NCBI GenBank assembly: GCA_014656495.1 | Contig: BNCN01000017.1 | Coordinates: 1 to 64,000 of the forward strand | Source: Comamonas sp. KCTC 72670 | GTDB lineage: Bacteria > Myxococcota > Myxococcia > Myxococcales > Myxococcaceae | DNA: 64,000 nucleotides | Direction: 5' to 3' | Part shown: positions 27,460 to 34,859 of the stretch, in pieces | Numbering within the stretch: the first letter of the stretch is position 1 | How the letters are laid out: each line of letters begins with the position of its first letter | The notes under the pieces: model-generated | What the model saw: only the letters and a program-made list of their open reading frames with translations | The model's database searches: none | Told to the model about the DNA's origin: nothing | Made by a program: the position numbers and the translations under genes

Positions 27460-28218
27460 ATGGTGCTGAGACTCCTCATCCCGCTGCTCGTTTCGCTCTA
27501 CGCCTCATCCGCCGCCGCCCAGTGCCTGGGTGATGGCGTGCAGCTCTTCCCCACACCGGGCGCCATCATCCCCACCAACGCGCGCTTCCTGCTGGAAGGC
27601 GTGGGGACCGCGCGCCCGCAGGTGGCCGCGCTCGTGGGCAAGAAGCTGCGGCTGGTGGCGGACAACCACATCGTGGAGGTGGTGGCGCAGCGGGGGTGGG
27701 AGAGCAGCCTGGGCCGCGTCACCGTCATCCTCAAGCCCGCGGGCGCGATGGAGGCGGACAAGCGCTACACGCTGCGCGTGGACGAGGTGCTGCCCAACGT
27801 GGCGCTCCTCAACGGCCGCAACATGGCGCTGCCCGAGTGGCGCACGGGCAAGGGCCCCGACAAGCAGGCCCCGCGCTGGCTCAAGCGCCCCGCCGTCTCC
27901 GAGGGCTTCCTGCGCCGCACCGCCCAGGGCACCGCGCGCTTCGTCCGGCTCAACCTGTCGCTGAAGGAGGACAGCCCGGCGTACCTGGTGGTGAAGCTGG
28001 AGCCCCGCCGCCCGGGCCCCAGCGTGCAGCAGTACGTGGTGCCGGTGAGCAACAACACGGCCTTCATTGGCCACGAGGCGTGCAGCGGCACCTTCGCCAT
28101 GGAGGATGGCCGCAGCTACCGGGCGCGCATCCAGGCCTTCGACGTGGCGGGGCAGATGGCGCCGGCCGTCCCGCCGGTGGACTTCGAGGCCCCTGACGAA
28201 TACTCGATGCAGCCGTAG
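27460..28218 (+). CDS. Secreted protein of unknown function
   Basis: 252 aa. A typical signal peptide with cleavage after ASSAAAQ (residue ~21). The mature part is beta-rich with two likely Ig-like domains: ~25-110 (LFPTPGAIIPTNARFLLEG to KRYTLRVDEV) and ~150-245 (ARFVRLNLSLKED to RARIQAFDVAGQM). Two Cys residues (CLGDG near the N-terminus and EACSGTF) could form a disulfide. It lies 81 bp upstream of hemF, with no evident functional link. Family not recognised. Confidence 0.75.
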   Translation: MVLRLLIPLLVSLYASSAAAQCLGDGVQLFPTPGAIIPTNARFLLEGVGTARPQVAALVGKKLRLVADNHIVEVVAQRGWESSLGRVTVILKPAGAMEADKRYTLRVDEVLPNVALLNGRNMALPEWRTGKGPDKQAPRWLKRPAVSEGFLRRTAQGTARFVRLNLSLKEDSPAYLVVKLEPRRPGPSVQQYVVPVSNNTAFIGHEACSGTFAMEDGRSYRARIQAFDVAGQMAPAVPPVDFEAPDEYSMQP

Positions 28219-28299
28219 GGCGCGCGAGCCCTCCCCGGGGCCGGGAAGTTGGTGTAGGCCTGCGGTGGGCGCCGCGGGCGCCGAGCCTTGGGAGCGTGA

Positions 28300-29205
28300 A
28301 TGAAGACGGTGGACGTGGAGAGTCTCAAGGAGCGGATGGCGGCCTTCACCCGGTCGCTGCAGGACGACATCTGCGCGGCCCTGGAGCGGCTGGACGGCAC
28401 GGCGCGCTTCCGTGAGGACGCCTGGACCCGCCCCGGCGGCGGCGGCGGACGCACCCGGGTGCTGGAGGACGGCGCCGTGCTGGAGAAGGCCGGCGTCAAC
28501 ACGTCGGTGGTGTTCGGCGAGCTGGAGGAGCAGTTCGCGCAGAAGCTGCAGGGCGAGGGCCGCCGCTTCTGGGCCGGTGGCATCTCCCTGGTGCTGCACC
28601 CGCGCAACCCGCACGTGCCCACGGTGCACGCCAACTACCGCTTCATCCACCAGGGCGGGAAGGCGTGGTTCGGCGGCGGCGCGGACCTGACGCCGTACTA
28701 CCTCTATGACGAGGACGCGACGCACTTCCACCGCGTGCACAAGGACGCCTGCGACAAGCACGACGCGGACTACTACCCGCGCTTCAAGGCCGCGTGTGAC
28801 GGGTACTTCCACCTGCGCCACCGCGAGGAGACGCGCGGCGTGGGCGGCGTCTTCTTCGAGAACATGGGCGGGGACCTGGAGAAGGAGTTCGCCTTCATCC
28901 AGGACTGCGGCCGGGCCTTCCTCGACGCGTACCTGCCCATCGCGGAGCGGCGCAAGGACACGCCGGTGACGGAGGCGCAGCGCTTCTGGCAGGAGGTGCG
29001 GCGCGGGCGCTACGTGGAGTTCAACCTCGTCTACGACCGGGGCACCGTCTTCGGCCTGGAGACGCGCGGGCGCACCGAGTCCATCCTCATGTCGCTGCCG
29101 CCGCAGGTCCGCTGGCGCTATGACCACCACCCCGAGCCCGGCACGCCCGAGGCCCGGCTGGTGGAGGTGCTGCGTCAGCCGCGTGACTGGGCGCGGGGAG
29201 GCTGA
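28300..29205 (+). CDS. hemF: Oxygen-dependent coproporphyrinogen III oxidase
   Basis: 301 aa, normal for HemF. Decarboxylates coproporphyrinogen III to protoporphyrinogen IX with O2 in haem synthesis; cytoplasmic dimer. Family signatures are clear: AGVNTSVVFGEL near residue 64, HPRNPHVPTVHANYRF (His110 in the conserved HANYRF), WFGGGADLTPYYL, and EFNLVYDRGTVFGLETRGRTESILMSLPP. It implies aerobic haem synthesis. The downstream gene begins 8 bp after the stop, so the two are co-transcribed. Confidence 0.95.
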   Translation: MKTVDVESLKERMAAFTRSLQDDICAALERLDGTARFREDAWTRPGGGGGRTRVLEDGAVLEKAGVNTSVVFGELEEQFAQKLQGEGRRFWAGGISLVLHPRNPHVPTVHANYRFIHQGGKAWFGGGADLTPYYLYDEDATHFHRVHKDACDKHDADYYPRFKAACDGYFHLRHREETRGVGGVFFENMGGDLEKEFAFIQDCGRAFLDAYLPIAERRKDTPVTEAQRFWQEVRRGRYVEFNLVYDRGTVFGLETRGRTESILMSLPPQVRWRYDHHPEPGTPEARLVEVLRQPRDWARGG

Positions 29206-29212
29206 GCGCGAG

Positions 29213-29704
29213 ATGGCCTGGGACTTCTTGCCGCGCCGGAAACCGGCCCATCCCTTCCTCATCCTCGTCGCCATCGTGGCGCTGGGGTACTCCTTGTACG
29301 CGTCGAAGAAGGGCTCGAGAGGGGACGGCGCCGCGAGGGAGGCCCCGCTCAGCGACGCCGAGGCCCGCGTCAACGTGCTCGCCCTGTGCGACGCGGTGCA
29401 GGCCTACCGCGATGAACACGGCGTCTACGTCTCCGCAGGGCCCGCGCCGAAGGAGATTCCCCGCGGCGGCCAGGCCGTGCCCTTCCCGGAGCTGGAGGCC
29501 TTTCATCGCATCGGTTTCGAACCCGACGGAAAGGTCCGCTTCCAGTACCAGGTGGTGGTGCAGGAGAGCCCTGTCGGAGAGCCCGAGGTGTCCTGCATCG
29601 CGCGGGGGGACTTCGACGGTGACGGGCAGAACTCCGTCTACCGCGTCCGTCTGGATGCGAACGGAATGACGACGCCCATCGAGGTGGAGCGCGAGGGCGA
29701 ATAG
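29213..29704 (+). CDS. Single-pass membrane protein of unknown function
   Basis: 163 aa from ATG 29213. A short basic N-terminus (FLPRRKPAHP) precedes one membrane segment (residues ~13-30), followed by a soluble domain, probably periplasmic, with LCDAVQAYRDEHGVYVSAGP and SCIARGDFDGDGQNSVY. The layout loosely recalls type II secretion pseudopilins (an N-terminal helix, then a domain describing a short repeated measurement), but no prepilin peptidase site is visible. Directly follows hemF. No family assigned. Confidence 0.7.
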   Translation: MAWDFLPRRKPAHPFLILVAIVALGYSLYASKKGSRGDGAAREAPLSDAEARVNVLALCDAVQAYRDEHGVYVSAGPAPKEIPRGGQAVPFPELEAFHRIGFEPDGKVRFQYQVVVQESPVGEPEVSCIARGDFDGDGQNSVYRVRLDANGMTTPIEVEREGE

Positions 29705-29780
29705 CCCCGGCCGCAACCCGGCGCGGCGCTTCGGCGACAATGGAGGGGCCGGGACCCGCAGTCAGCGCGAGGCATTGCCC

Positions 29781-30695
29781 ATGTCCTCCATCCGCATCCC
29801 CCACGTGATTGACCGCCTCCCGCGCACCCCGGAGGGCGGCGGCCCGAAGGCGCCGAAGGTGCCGGGCATGAAGGACCCCGTGGGCCTGGGCCTCGACCCG
29901 CGCTTCGCGGAGGTGTCCGACGACTTCCGCTCCCAGCCGTCACCCGCGCCGCACCCGTCCGTGGGCGGCCAGGAGCGCCCGCCGGTGAAGTCCGTGGCGG
30001 AGCTGGTGCCGCCCCAGCTGCGGGACACCCCGGGCCAGGAGGCGCTGGGCCACCGCTTCGCGTCGGACGCGGCGCTGCTGGCCTCGCACCTGACGCCGCC
30101 GCAGCTGCCAGGCTCGGAGCGGGCCACGCGGCTGTGGGCCTTCTACACGGCCTACGCCACCGCGGCCGCCCAGCACCCGCCCGAGCCCGAGGCCCAGACG
30201 GCCTTCCGCGAGGCCTTGGAAGGCCAGGGCTTCGCCGAGCTGCGGGACGCGCACACCGGTGAGGACGGCGTGGCGCGCGGGCTGTGGGTGCTGGAGGCCC
30301 GCACGCCCGAGGAGGCGCGGACGCGCGCCGCCTCCGTGCAACTCGAGCCGCCTCCGGAAGTCCGTCACTCCGAGGAAGCGGCGGCCCGGCCCGCCGCCGA
30401 GCCGTTGCTGGCCCAAGCATCCATGGCCCGGCACCCCGCCGCGCCGCACGCCCCGCTGACGCCGGCCTTTCGCCCGCACGAGGACACGCCCCGGCCGGAG
30501 GAGGCGGAGGGCCGGCGCTCCCGGGGGACGAACCGCCGCCTGGGCGCCGCGATGCTCTGGAACGTGCTGCACCGCTTCCGCTCGGAGCCGGAGGAGGGCG
30601 CGGTGGCGGAGGGGCAGTGGGACCGGTTGACGTTTGGCGCCTTGCTGGCCTTGCTGGGCATCGCGCTGGCCGTGGCGGCGCTCGTCAGCCTCTAG
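29781..30695 (+). CDS. Proline-rich protein with C-terminal membrane anchor
   Basis: About 304 aa from ATG 29781, with GCGAGG 8 nt upstream; a TTG two codons earlier is too close to the RBS. The N-terminal ~80 residues and residues ~185-255 are Pro/Ala/Glu-rich and look disordered. A small helical domain lies at ~85-180 (ATRLWAFYTAYATAAAQ). One membrane helix ends the chain (FGALLALLGIALAVAALVSL), giving a tail-anchored topology with the bulk in the cytoplasm. No family recognised. Confidence 0.65.
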   Translation: MSSIRIPHVIDRLPRTPEGGGPKAPKVPGMKDPVGLGLDPRFAEVSDDFRSQPSPAPHPSVGGQERPPVKSVAELVPPQLRDTPGQEALGHRFASDAALLASHLTPPQLPGSERATRLWAFYTAYATAAAQHPPEPEAQTAFREALEGQGFAELRDAHTGEDGVARGLWVLEARTPEEARTRAASVQLEPPPEVRHSEEAAARPAAEPLLAQASMARHPAAPHAPLTPAFRPHEDTPRPEEAEGRRSRGTNRRLGAAMLWNVLHRFRSEPEEGAVAEGQWDRLTFGALLALLGIALAVAALVSL

Positions 30696-30776
30696 GGCGG
30701 TCCACCCGGCGGCGGCGCCGTCGCCCGCGCGAATCTCCTTGGATTGTGTCCGCTTGTGCTAGGTTGCCGCACCTAC

Positions 30777-31391
30777 TTGGCAACCGACGACCTCACTCTC
30801 GTCAAGCGCGTCCGGACCGGCGACCAGCGCGCATTCAAACTCCTCGTCGAGCGTTACCAGCGCAAGGTGTACGCCGTTGCCCTGGGCATGCTGAAGGACA
30901 AGGAGGAAGCGATGGACGTCTCCCAGGAGGCGTTCGTCAAGGTCTACAAGTACCTGGACCACTTCAAGGGCGACTCGTCCTTCTACACCTGGCTCTACCG
31001 CATCACCGTCAACATCTGCATCGACGTGATTCGCAAGCGCGGTGGCGGCGGCGAGGCCGTGGAGTTCGACGAGAGCCAGGCCATGGACCTGTCCGAGGCC
31101 CGCATCGGCGCGCTGGGCAGCCGTCTGGGGACCAACCCCCAGAAGAGCGCCCTGCGCCGGGAGCTGGCGGAGAAGATCCAGGAGGCCCTGTCCACGGTGC
31201 CGGAGAAGCACCGGGCCATCCTCCTGCTGCGGGAAATCGAGGGCATGTCGTACGACGACCTCGCCCGGACGCTGGACATTCCCAAGGGCACGGTCATGAG
31301 CCGCCTTTTCCATGCCCGGGCCAAGGTTCAGAAAATCCTCAGTGAATACCTGGAGTTGGACGAAGCGAAGAGCGGCGTGGGCAGTGAGTGA
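30777..31391 (+). CDS. ECF-family RNA polymerase sigma factor (RpoE-like)
   Basis: About 204 aa, starting at TTG 30777 (MATDDLTLVKRV); an upstream TTG at 30744 is in frame but adds residues unlike the family. Sigma region 2 (FKLLVERYQRKVYAVA to TWLYRITVNICIDVIRKR) and region 4 (LREIEGMSYDDLARTLDIP, KGTVMSRLFHARAKVQKIL) are complete. It is followed by a zinc-finger anti-sigma gene and a small secreted protein in one operon. It resembles the RpoE1-type sigma factor described in Myxococcus xanthus, but I cannot confirm orthology. It probably responds to envelope stress and regulates its own operon. Confidence 0.92.
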   Translation: MATDDLTLVKRVRTGDQRAFKLLVERYQRKVYAVALGMLKDKEEAMDVSQEAFVKVYKYLDHFKGDSSFYTWLYRITVNICIDVIRKRGGGGEAVEFDESQAMDLSEARIGALGSRLGTNPQKSALRRELAEKIQEALSTVPEKHRAILLLREIEGMSYDDLARTLDIPKGTVMSRLFHARAKVQKILSEYLELDEAKSGVGSE

Positions 31392-31463
31392 GCGTGCCTC
31401 GAATATCCGAGGAGCCCCGCCGTCCCAATTTTCGCAGCCCCTTCCAGCGAGCAGGTGAAGCCA

Positions 31464-32111
31464 ATGGCCGGTAATCCCGCGTGTGAGCGTTTCGTCCCCA
31501 TGCTGTCTCCGTACGTCGACGGCGAGCTGAGCTCGGCCGAGCGCGTCAACGTGGAGCAGCACCTGGCGGCCTGCCGCGACTGCACCGGGCGGGCGGCGGA
31601 CCTCCGCGCGGAGTCCGGCTTGCTGCGCGTGGGCCTGGACATGGCCCTGGACGACGTGGACTTCAAGGACTTCACCCAGCGCGTCATGGCGCGGGTGACG
31701 CCGGACAAGCCGCCCTTCATGGAGCGGCTGAAGCTGGCAGTGTCCGAAATGTTCCTCTACCAGCGCACCGCGATGATTTCGTCGCTGGCCACCGCCGCCG
31801 TGCTGGTACTGGTGGGGATGCCCCTGCTGATGAGCGACCGGGCGCCGGTGGGGTACGCCGCCGAGCGCATGACGGTGAAGTCCATCCAGCCCTACCGCAA
31901 CGCCGAGGTGGCGCCGGTGGTGATGGAGACGGACAATGGGGGCACCATCATCTGGCTGGTGGACGAGGACTCGGACGTCCTCCCCGCTGGCGCGGAGGGT
32001 GGTGAACGCCACGAACAGACGGGCGGCGGCCAGCCGGACGGAAACGGGCGCAGCGTGCCCGCGCGCCCGGCTCCCGACGCCGCCCCCAGGCCGTCGGGAG
32101 GCTCCTTGTGA
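31464..32111 (+). CDS. Membrane-anchored zinc-finger anti-sigma factor
   Basis: 215 aa from ATG 31464, with AGGTGA 6 nt upstream. The N-terminal zf-HC2 domain contains HxxxCxxC in EQHLAACRDC, with an earlier conserved Cys (ACERF). One membrane helix lies near residues 97-118 (ISSLATAAVLVLVGMPLLM). A periplasmic tail follows, ending in a disordered Gly/Pro/Arg segment. It should bind the ECF sigma factor encoded 72 bp upstream and release it on an envelope signal. Its stop overlaps the next start (GTGA), coupling all three genes. Confidence 0.9.
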   Translation: MAGNPACERFVPMLSPYVDGELSSAERVNVEQHLAACRDCTGRAADLRAESGLLRVGLDMALDDVDFKDFTQRVMARVTPDKPPFMERLKLAVSEMFLYQRTAMISSLATAAVLVLVGMPLLMSDRAPVGYAAERMTVKSIQPYRNAEVAPVVMETDNGGTIIWLVDEDSDVLPAGAEGGERHEQTGGGQPDGNGRSVPARPAPDAAPRPSGGSL

Positions 32112-32563
32112 GAACACACGTATCGTCGGGCCGGATGCTGTGGGCCGTCCTCGGGCTGGGCCTGCTGTTGCCGGTGGCCGCCAGCGCGCAGGACGCGAAG
32201 GTCCAGGTCCAGGTCGAAGTGGTGCTCGCCTCGAAGAAGGGCACCGAGGTGGACCCGCCCGAGCTGGAGAAGATGAAGGAGCAGTTCCAGAAGCAGAACT
32301 TCAGCTTCACCTCGTTCAAGCGCCTCTCGCACGAGGTGCTGACGGTGAGCGCCAAGAGCGCCTCCGAGGTGAAGCTGCCCAACGGCGCCAACGCGACGTT
32401 GCAGCTCCAGGGCATCAAGGAGGGCACCGCCACGGTGCGCGTGGCCATCCCCCGCCAGCCCACGCTGGACGTGGAACTGGGCCGGCAGGGCGCCGTCTAC
32501 CAGAAGGCTGGCAAGTACGTGGGCGGGGAGCTCATCCTCGTGCTCACCCCGCCCGCCCGGTAG
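32108..32563 (+). CDS. Small periplasmic protein of the ECF sigma operon
   Basis: 151 aa from GTG 32108, which overlaps the anti-sigma stop by 4 bp. The signal peptide is cleaved near AASAQ (residue ~28). The mature domain is about 120 residues, beta-rich, starting KVQVQVEVVLASKKG and containing FSFTSFKRLSHEVLTVSAKS and NATLQLQGIKEGTATVRVAI. This resembles the short secreted partner proteins that follow some sigma/anti-sigma pairs. Inference: it may modulate the anti-sigma periplasmic tail or be a co-regulated envelope protein. Family unknown. Confidence 0.8.
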   Translation: MRTHVSSGRMLWAVLGLGLLLPVAASAQDAKVQVQVEVVLASKKGTEVDPPELEKMKEQFQKQNFSFTSFKRLSHEVLTVSAKSASEVKLPNGANATLQLQGIKEGTATVRVAIPRQPTLDVELGRQGAVYQKAGKYVGGELILVLTPPAR

Positions 32564-32587
32564 TCGCCGTCCGCCGCGCCGTCCCGC

Positions 32588-33370
32588 TCAGGCGGCGCGG
32601 GCCTCGTCCTCTTCCAGGACGATGATTTCCAGGTCCTCCTCCAGCTCCAGCGGGAGGACCTCTTCGGGGGCCGTATGCGCCTGGCGGCCCGGTGACGGGG
32701 CCTCGGCGTGCTCCCGCTCCAGGTTGATGCGCAGGCCGTCGAACATGGCGTCGAAGGCCCCGTAGATGCGGTCCACCATGGCCAGCGCGTCCGCGCGGAC
32801 CTCGGGGGACAGCCGCATGGCCTCCAACTCCGCCGCCAGCTCCTGCTCGAACATGGCGTGCTGCGCCTCGGCCTGCATGTGGTGGTCGCTGAAGTACTTC
32901 AGCCGCTCGTCCGCGCCCTGCGCCGCGCTGATGATGGCGGTGCGGCTGAAGAAGACGTGGCTGGTGGACTCCAGCGCCCACAGCAGGACGATGCGCAGCC
33001 GGTCATCCACCGGGCGGTAGACCTCGCTGATGATGGCGTAGGCGGCGTCGCGCGTCTTCGCGTGGGCGCGGCCGTACATGGTGCCGATGCTCAGCGAGCC
33101 GCCGGTGAGCGCGGTGATGTCGTCCTCGAACCACTGGTCGTGCCCGCCCTCCTCGGCGTGGTGCCGTGTGGCGAGCGCCTTGAGGTGCGCGTCCTGGATG
33201 AAGTGCGCGTTGAGGCGCAGCACGTCCTGGAACGTCATCACCCAGAACGTCAGGCGGGGCGCGAACGCCATCACCTGTTCAATGGGACGGTCCATCCTCA
33301 TATCGGCGAAGAAGGGGTGCGCTGCGAAGCGCGCCTCGCATGCTGCGATGTGTTGGAGCACTTCCTTCAT
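32588..33370 (-). CDS. Haem-oxygenase-fold / di-iron-like protein
   Basis: 260 aa from ATG 33368-33370, with GGGAGG about 8 nt upstream. All-helical, with metal-ligand-like pairs HHAEEGGHDQWFEDD (near residue 69) and HHMQAEAQHAMFEQE (near 164), spaced as in TenA/PqqC/CADD-like haem-oxygenase-fold proteins and the newer di-iron oxidase group. The C-terminal 45 residues are acidic and disordered. The V4R-like gene ends the other side of a 59-bp gap upstream on the same strand, so the two may be co-transcribed. Enzymatic substrate unknown. Confidence 0.75.
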   Translation of the reverse strand: MKEVLQHIAACEARFAAHPFFADMRMDRPIEQVMAFAPRLTFWVMTFQDVLRLNAHFIQDAHLKALATRHHAEEGGHDQWFEDDITALTGGSLSIGTMYGRAHAKTRDAAYAIISEVYRPVDDRLRIVLLWALESTSHVFFSRTAIISAAQGADERLKYFSDHHMQAEAQHAMFEQELAAELEAMRLSPEVRADALAMVDRIYGAFDAMFDGLRINLEREHAEAPSPGRQAHTAPEEVLPLELEEDLEIIVLEEDEARAA

Positions 33371-33429
33371 GATGGACCTCCCACGGGTGTGAGGTGTTGC
33401 ACCGCCAGCCGGCCGCTGGCGGTCATCCG

Positions 33430-34005
33430 CTACCAATTGATGCTGTATGTGCAGGAGCTGTCGCCCCGGCGCCGGCAGCTCTTGGCCTCATGTTCAATAC
33501 GCACCCAAAGCGAATCCTTGGGGCGGAACCGGTCGCCAATGGCCTCGATGAGCCCCAGGTCCAAATCACACGGATAGGGGTTGTCACACACCATGCGCGC
33601 GTTTCGCCGGTCCACCGCCTCGAAGCGGTAGCCGCCAATGCCACCCTTGCCGCGGTGGTTCATGCGGTAGGCCATGTCCACCGCGCGCAGCCCCTTCTCC
33701 AGCGTGTCGATGTCCGGCGGGAAGTGCGCGCTGTCCGGAATCTTCCGGCCAATCGTTCTCACCGTGCTGGGGCCAATCTTGTCGAACACGAGCTGGAAGG
33801 ACTTCAGCAGCGCGGGCATCGGGTACCAGGTGTCCGCCTTCAGCGGCGCGATGCCGTTCTCCCCCAGGATGCGCAGCGCGCGGGACTGGGCGAGCTCCAT
33901 GCCGTTGACGATGGCGAGAATCGACTGGCCGATGACTTCGATGCCCTGGAAGGACATCGGCTGAAGCGTGGGCGCCGTGGCGCTGACGGGAGTCTTCAAT
34001 TCCAT
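33430..34005 (-). CDS. V4R/HNOB-like sensory domain protein
   Basis: 191 aa from ATG 34003-34005. The chain ends CRRRGDSSCTYSINW, the Cys-rich closing motif of the V4R/HNOB-like fold (small-molecule or haem-binding). The central part WYPMPALLKSFQLVFDKIG, RTIGRKIPDSAHFPP and DMAYRMNHRGKGG matches stand-alone proteins of this type found in cyanobacteria and myxobacteria. No effector domain is fused. The region just upstream is unusually AT-rich (34020-34100). A sensor or ligand-binding role is inferred; the ligand is unknown. The Cys pair may bind metal. Confidence 0.7.
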   Translation of the reverse strand: MELKTPVSATAPTLQPMSFQGIEVIGQSILAIVNGMELAQSRALRILGENGIAPLKADTWYPMPALLKSFQLVFDKIGPSTVRTIGRKIPDSAHFPPDIDTLEKGLRAVDMAYRMNHRGKGGIGGYRFEAVDRRNARMVCDNPYPCDLDLGLIEAIGDRFRPKDSLWVRIEHEAKSCRRRGDSSCTYSINW

Positions 34006-34527
34006 ACGGGGGGTGTCCTCGTGGGAGTGACACGTATTGAAGCGGCTTTTTTCGATATTTTCAAATAGACTTGCATGTATGTAATTTTCCGGAGGACTCA
34101 GTATGGGATTCCCCGTGGCGCAATACCGACCCGCGCGGTCGGTATGAAGACAGGTGACCCGAGCTTCGCTGTGAGTGGTGGTGCGGCCGTGCGTGGCGCG
34201 CGGGCCGGCGGGCTGGAGGGCTCGTGGCGCGTGGGGCGGGCGGCGTGGGGCGGGATGCCCCGGTGGGGCAACTTGCCCCCGGCGGCGCGCGGGGGCGTTT
34301 GGAGGCTCGGAGGCCCCGGACGGAAGAAGTTCCCTCAGGGGCCGGCGTCCCAGGGCTGAAAAAAAGTCAGAAGTCCGGTCCCTGGGGTGGGGGACCAGGC
34401 AGCCAGCCTTCGGAAATTCAAGGGTTTGAGCTTCGGCACGGCGGTTGCTGAAGGGAGTGGGCGTGCAGGTCGGCGGCGGCGGGTCGGGAGCAGGACAGGC
34501 AAACCCCTCACCCTTGGAGACGAAATC
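34006..34527. other. Intergenic region with AT-rich segment and an operator-like palindrome
   Basis: About 520 bp between divergent genes. 34020-34100 is much richer in A/T than the surroundings and probably contains the promoter of the minus-strand V4R-like gene. A perfect 9-bp palindrome lies at 34123-34145. From about 34175 to 34500 the sequence is GC-rich, with open frames in all three plus-strand frames that do not look like proteins. The promoter of the 79-aa gene at 34528 must lie at the right end. Confidence 0.6.
34123..34145. promoter_or_regulatory. TetR-operator-like palindrome
   Basis: Perfect 9-bp arms ATACCGACC (34123-34131) and GGTCGGTAT (34137-34145) around a 5-bp centre CGCGC. 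Sequence and spacing resemble operators of TetR/AcrR-family repressors. No TetR gene is in the window. It lies upstream of the 79-aa gene and downstream of the V4R promoter region, so its target is unclear. Confidence 0.5.
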
Positions 34528-34767
34528 ATGGCGAAGACTCAGAAGCGTGGACAGGTCATCCGTCGTAAGGCTCAGCAGGTGAAGGTGAAGACGGCGAGCG
34601 CGGTGAAGGGCGCGGGCCGGAGCGCCAAGCAGGTGCAGGTGACGCTGGGCGACCTCATCGCGGCGGCGTTCGACACCGTGGGCGGCGAGGTGAAGAAGGT
34701 GGCGCAGGTGATGTCTTCCCGCGACATGACGGCCGCCACGGGCAAGCACATCGTCTTCGTCGGCTGA
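34528..34767 (+). CDS. Small basic protein
   Basis: 79 aa from ATG 34528, with TTGGAGA about 7 nt upstream. The N-terminal half is Lys/Arg/Gln-rich (KTQKRGQVIRRKAQQVKVK). The rest forms one amphipathic helical region (VTLGDLIAAAFDTVGGEVKKVAQVM). Net positive charge suggests nucleic-acid or membrane-surface association. Function unknown. It precedes the phospholipase D-family gene by about 90 bp. Confidence 0.75.
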   Translation: MAKTQKRGQVIRRKAQQVKVKTASAVKGAGRSAKQVQVTLGDLIAAAFDTVGGEVKKVAQVMSSRDMTAATGKHIVFVG

Positions 34768-34859
34768 CGCGCTGCTTTCCGGGGCGCGCATGAGGTGCAA
34801 GGTGCCTGGCGCTGGCGCCAGGTAGGGCGGCCGAGGCGGCGACGGGAAGGGACGCACCT

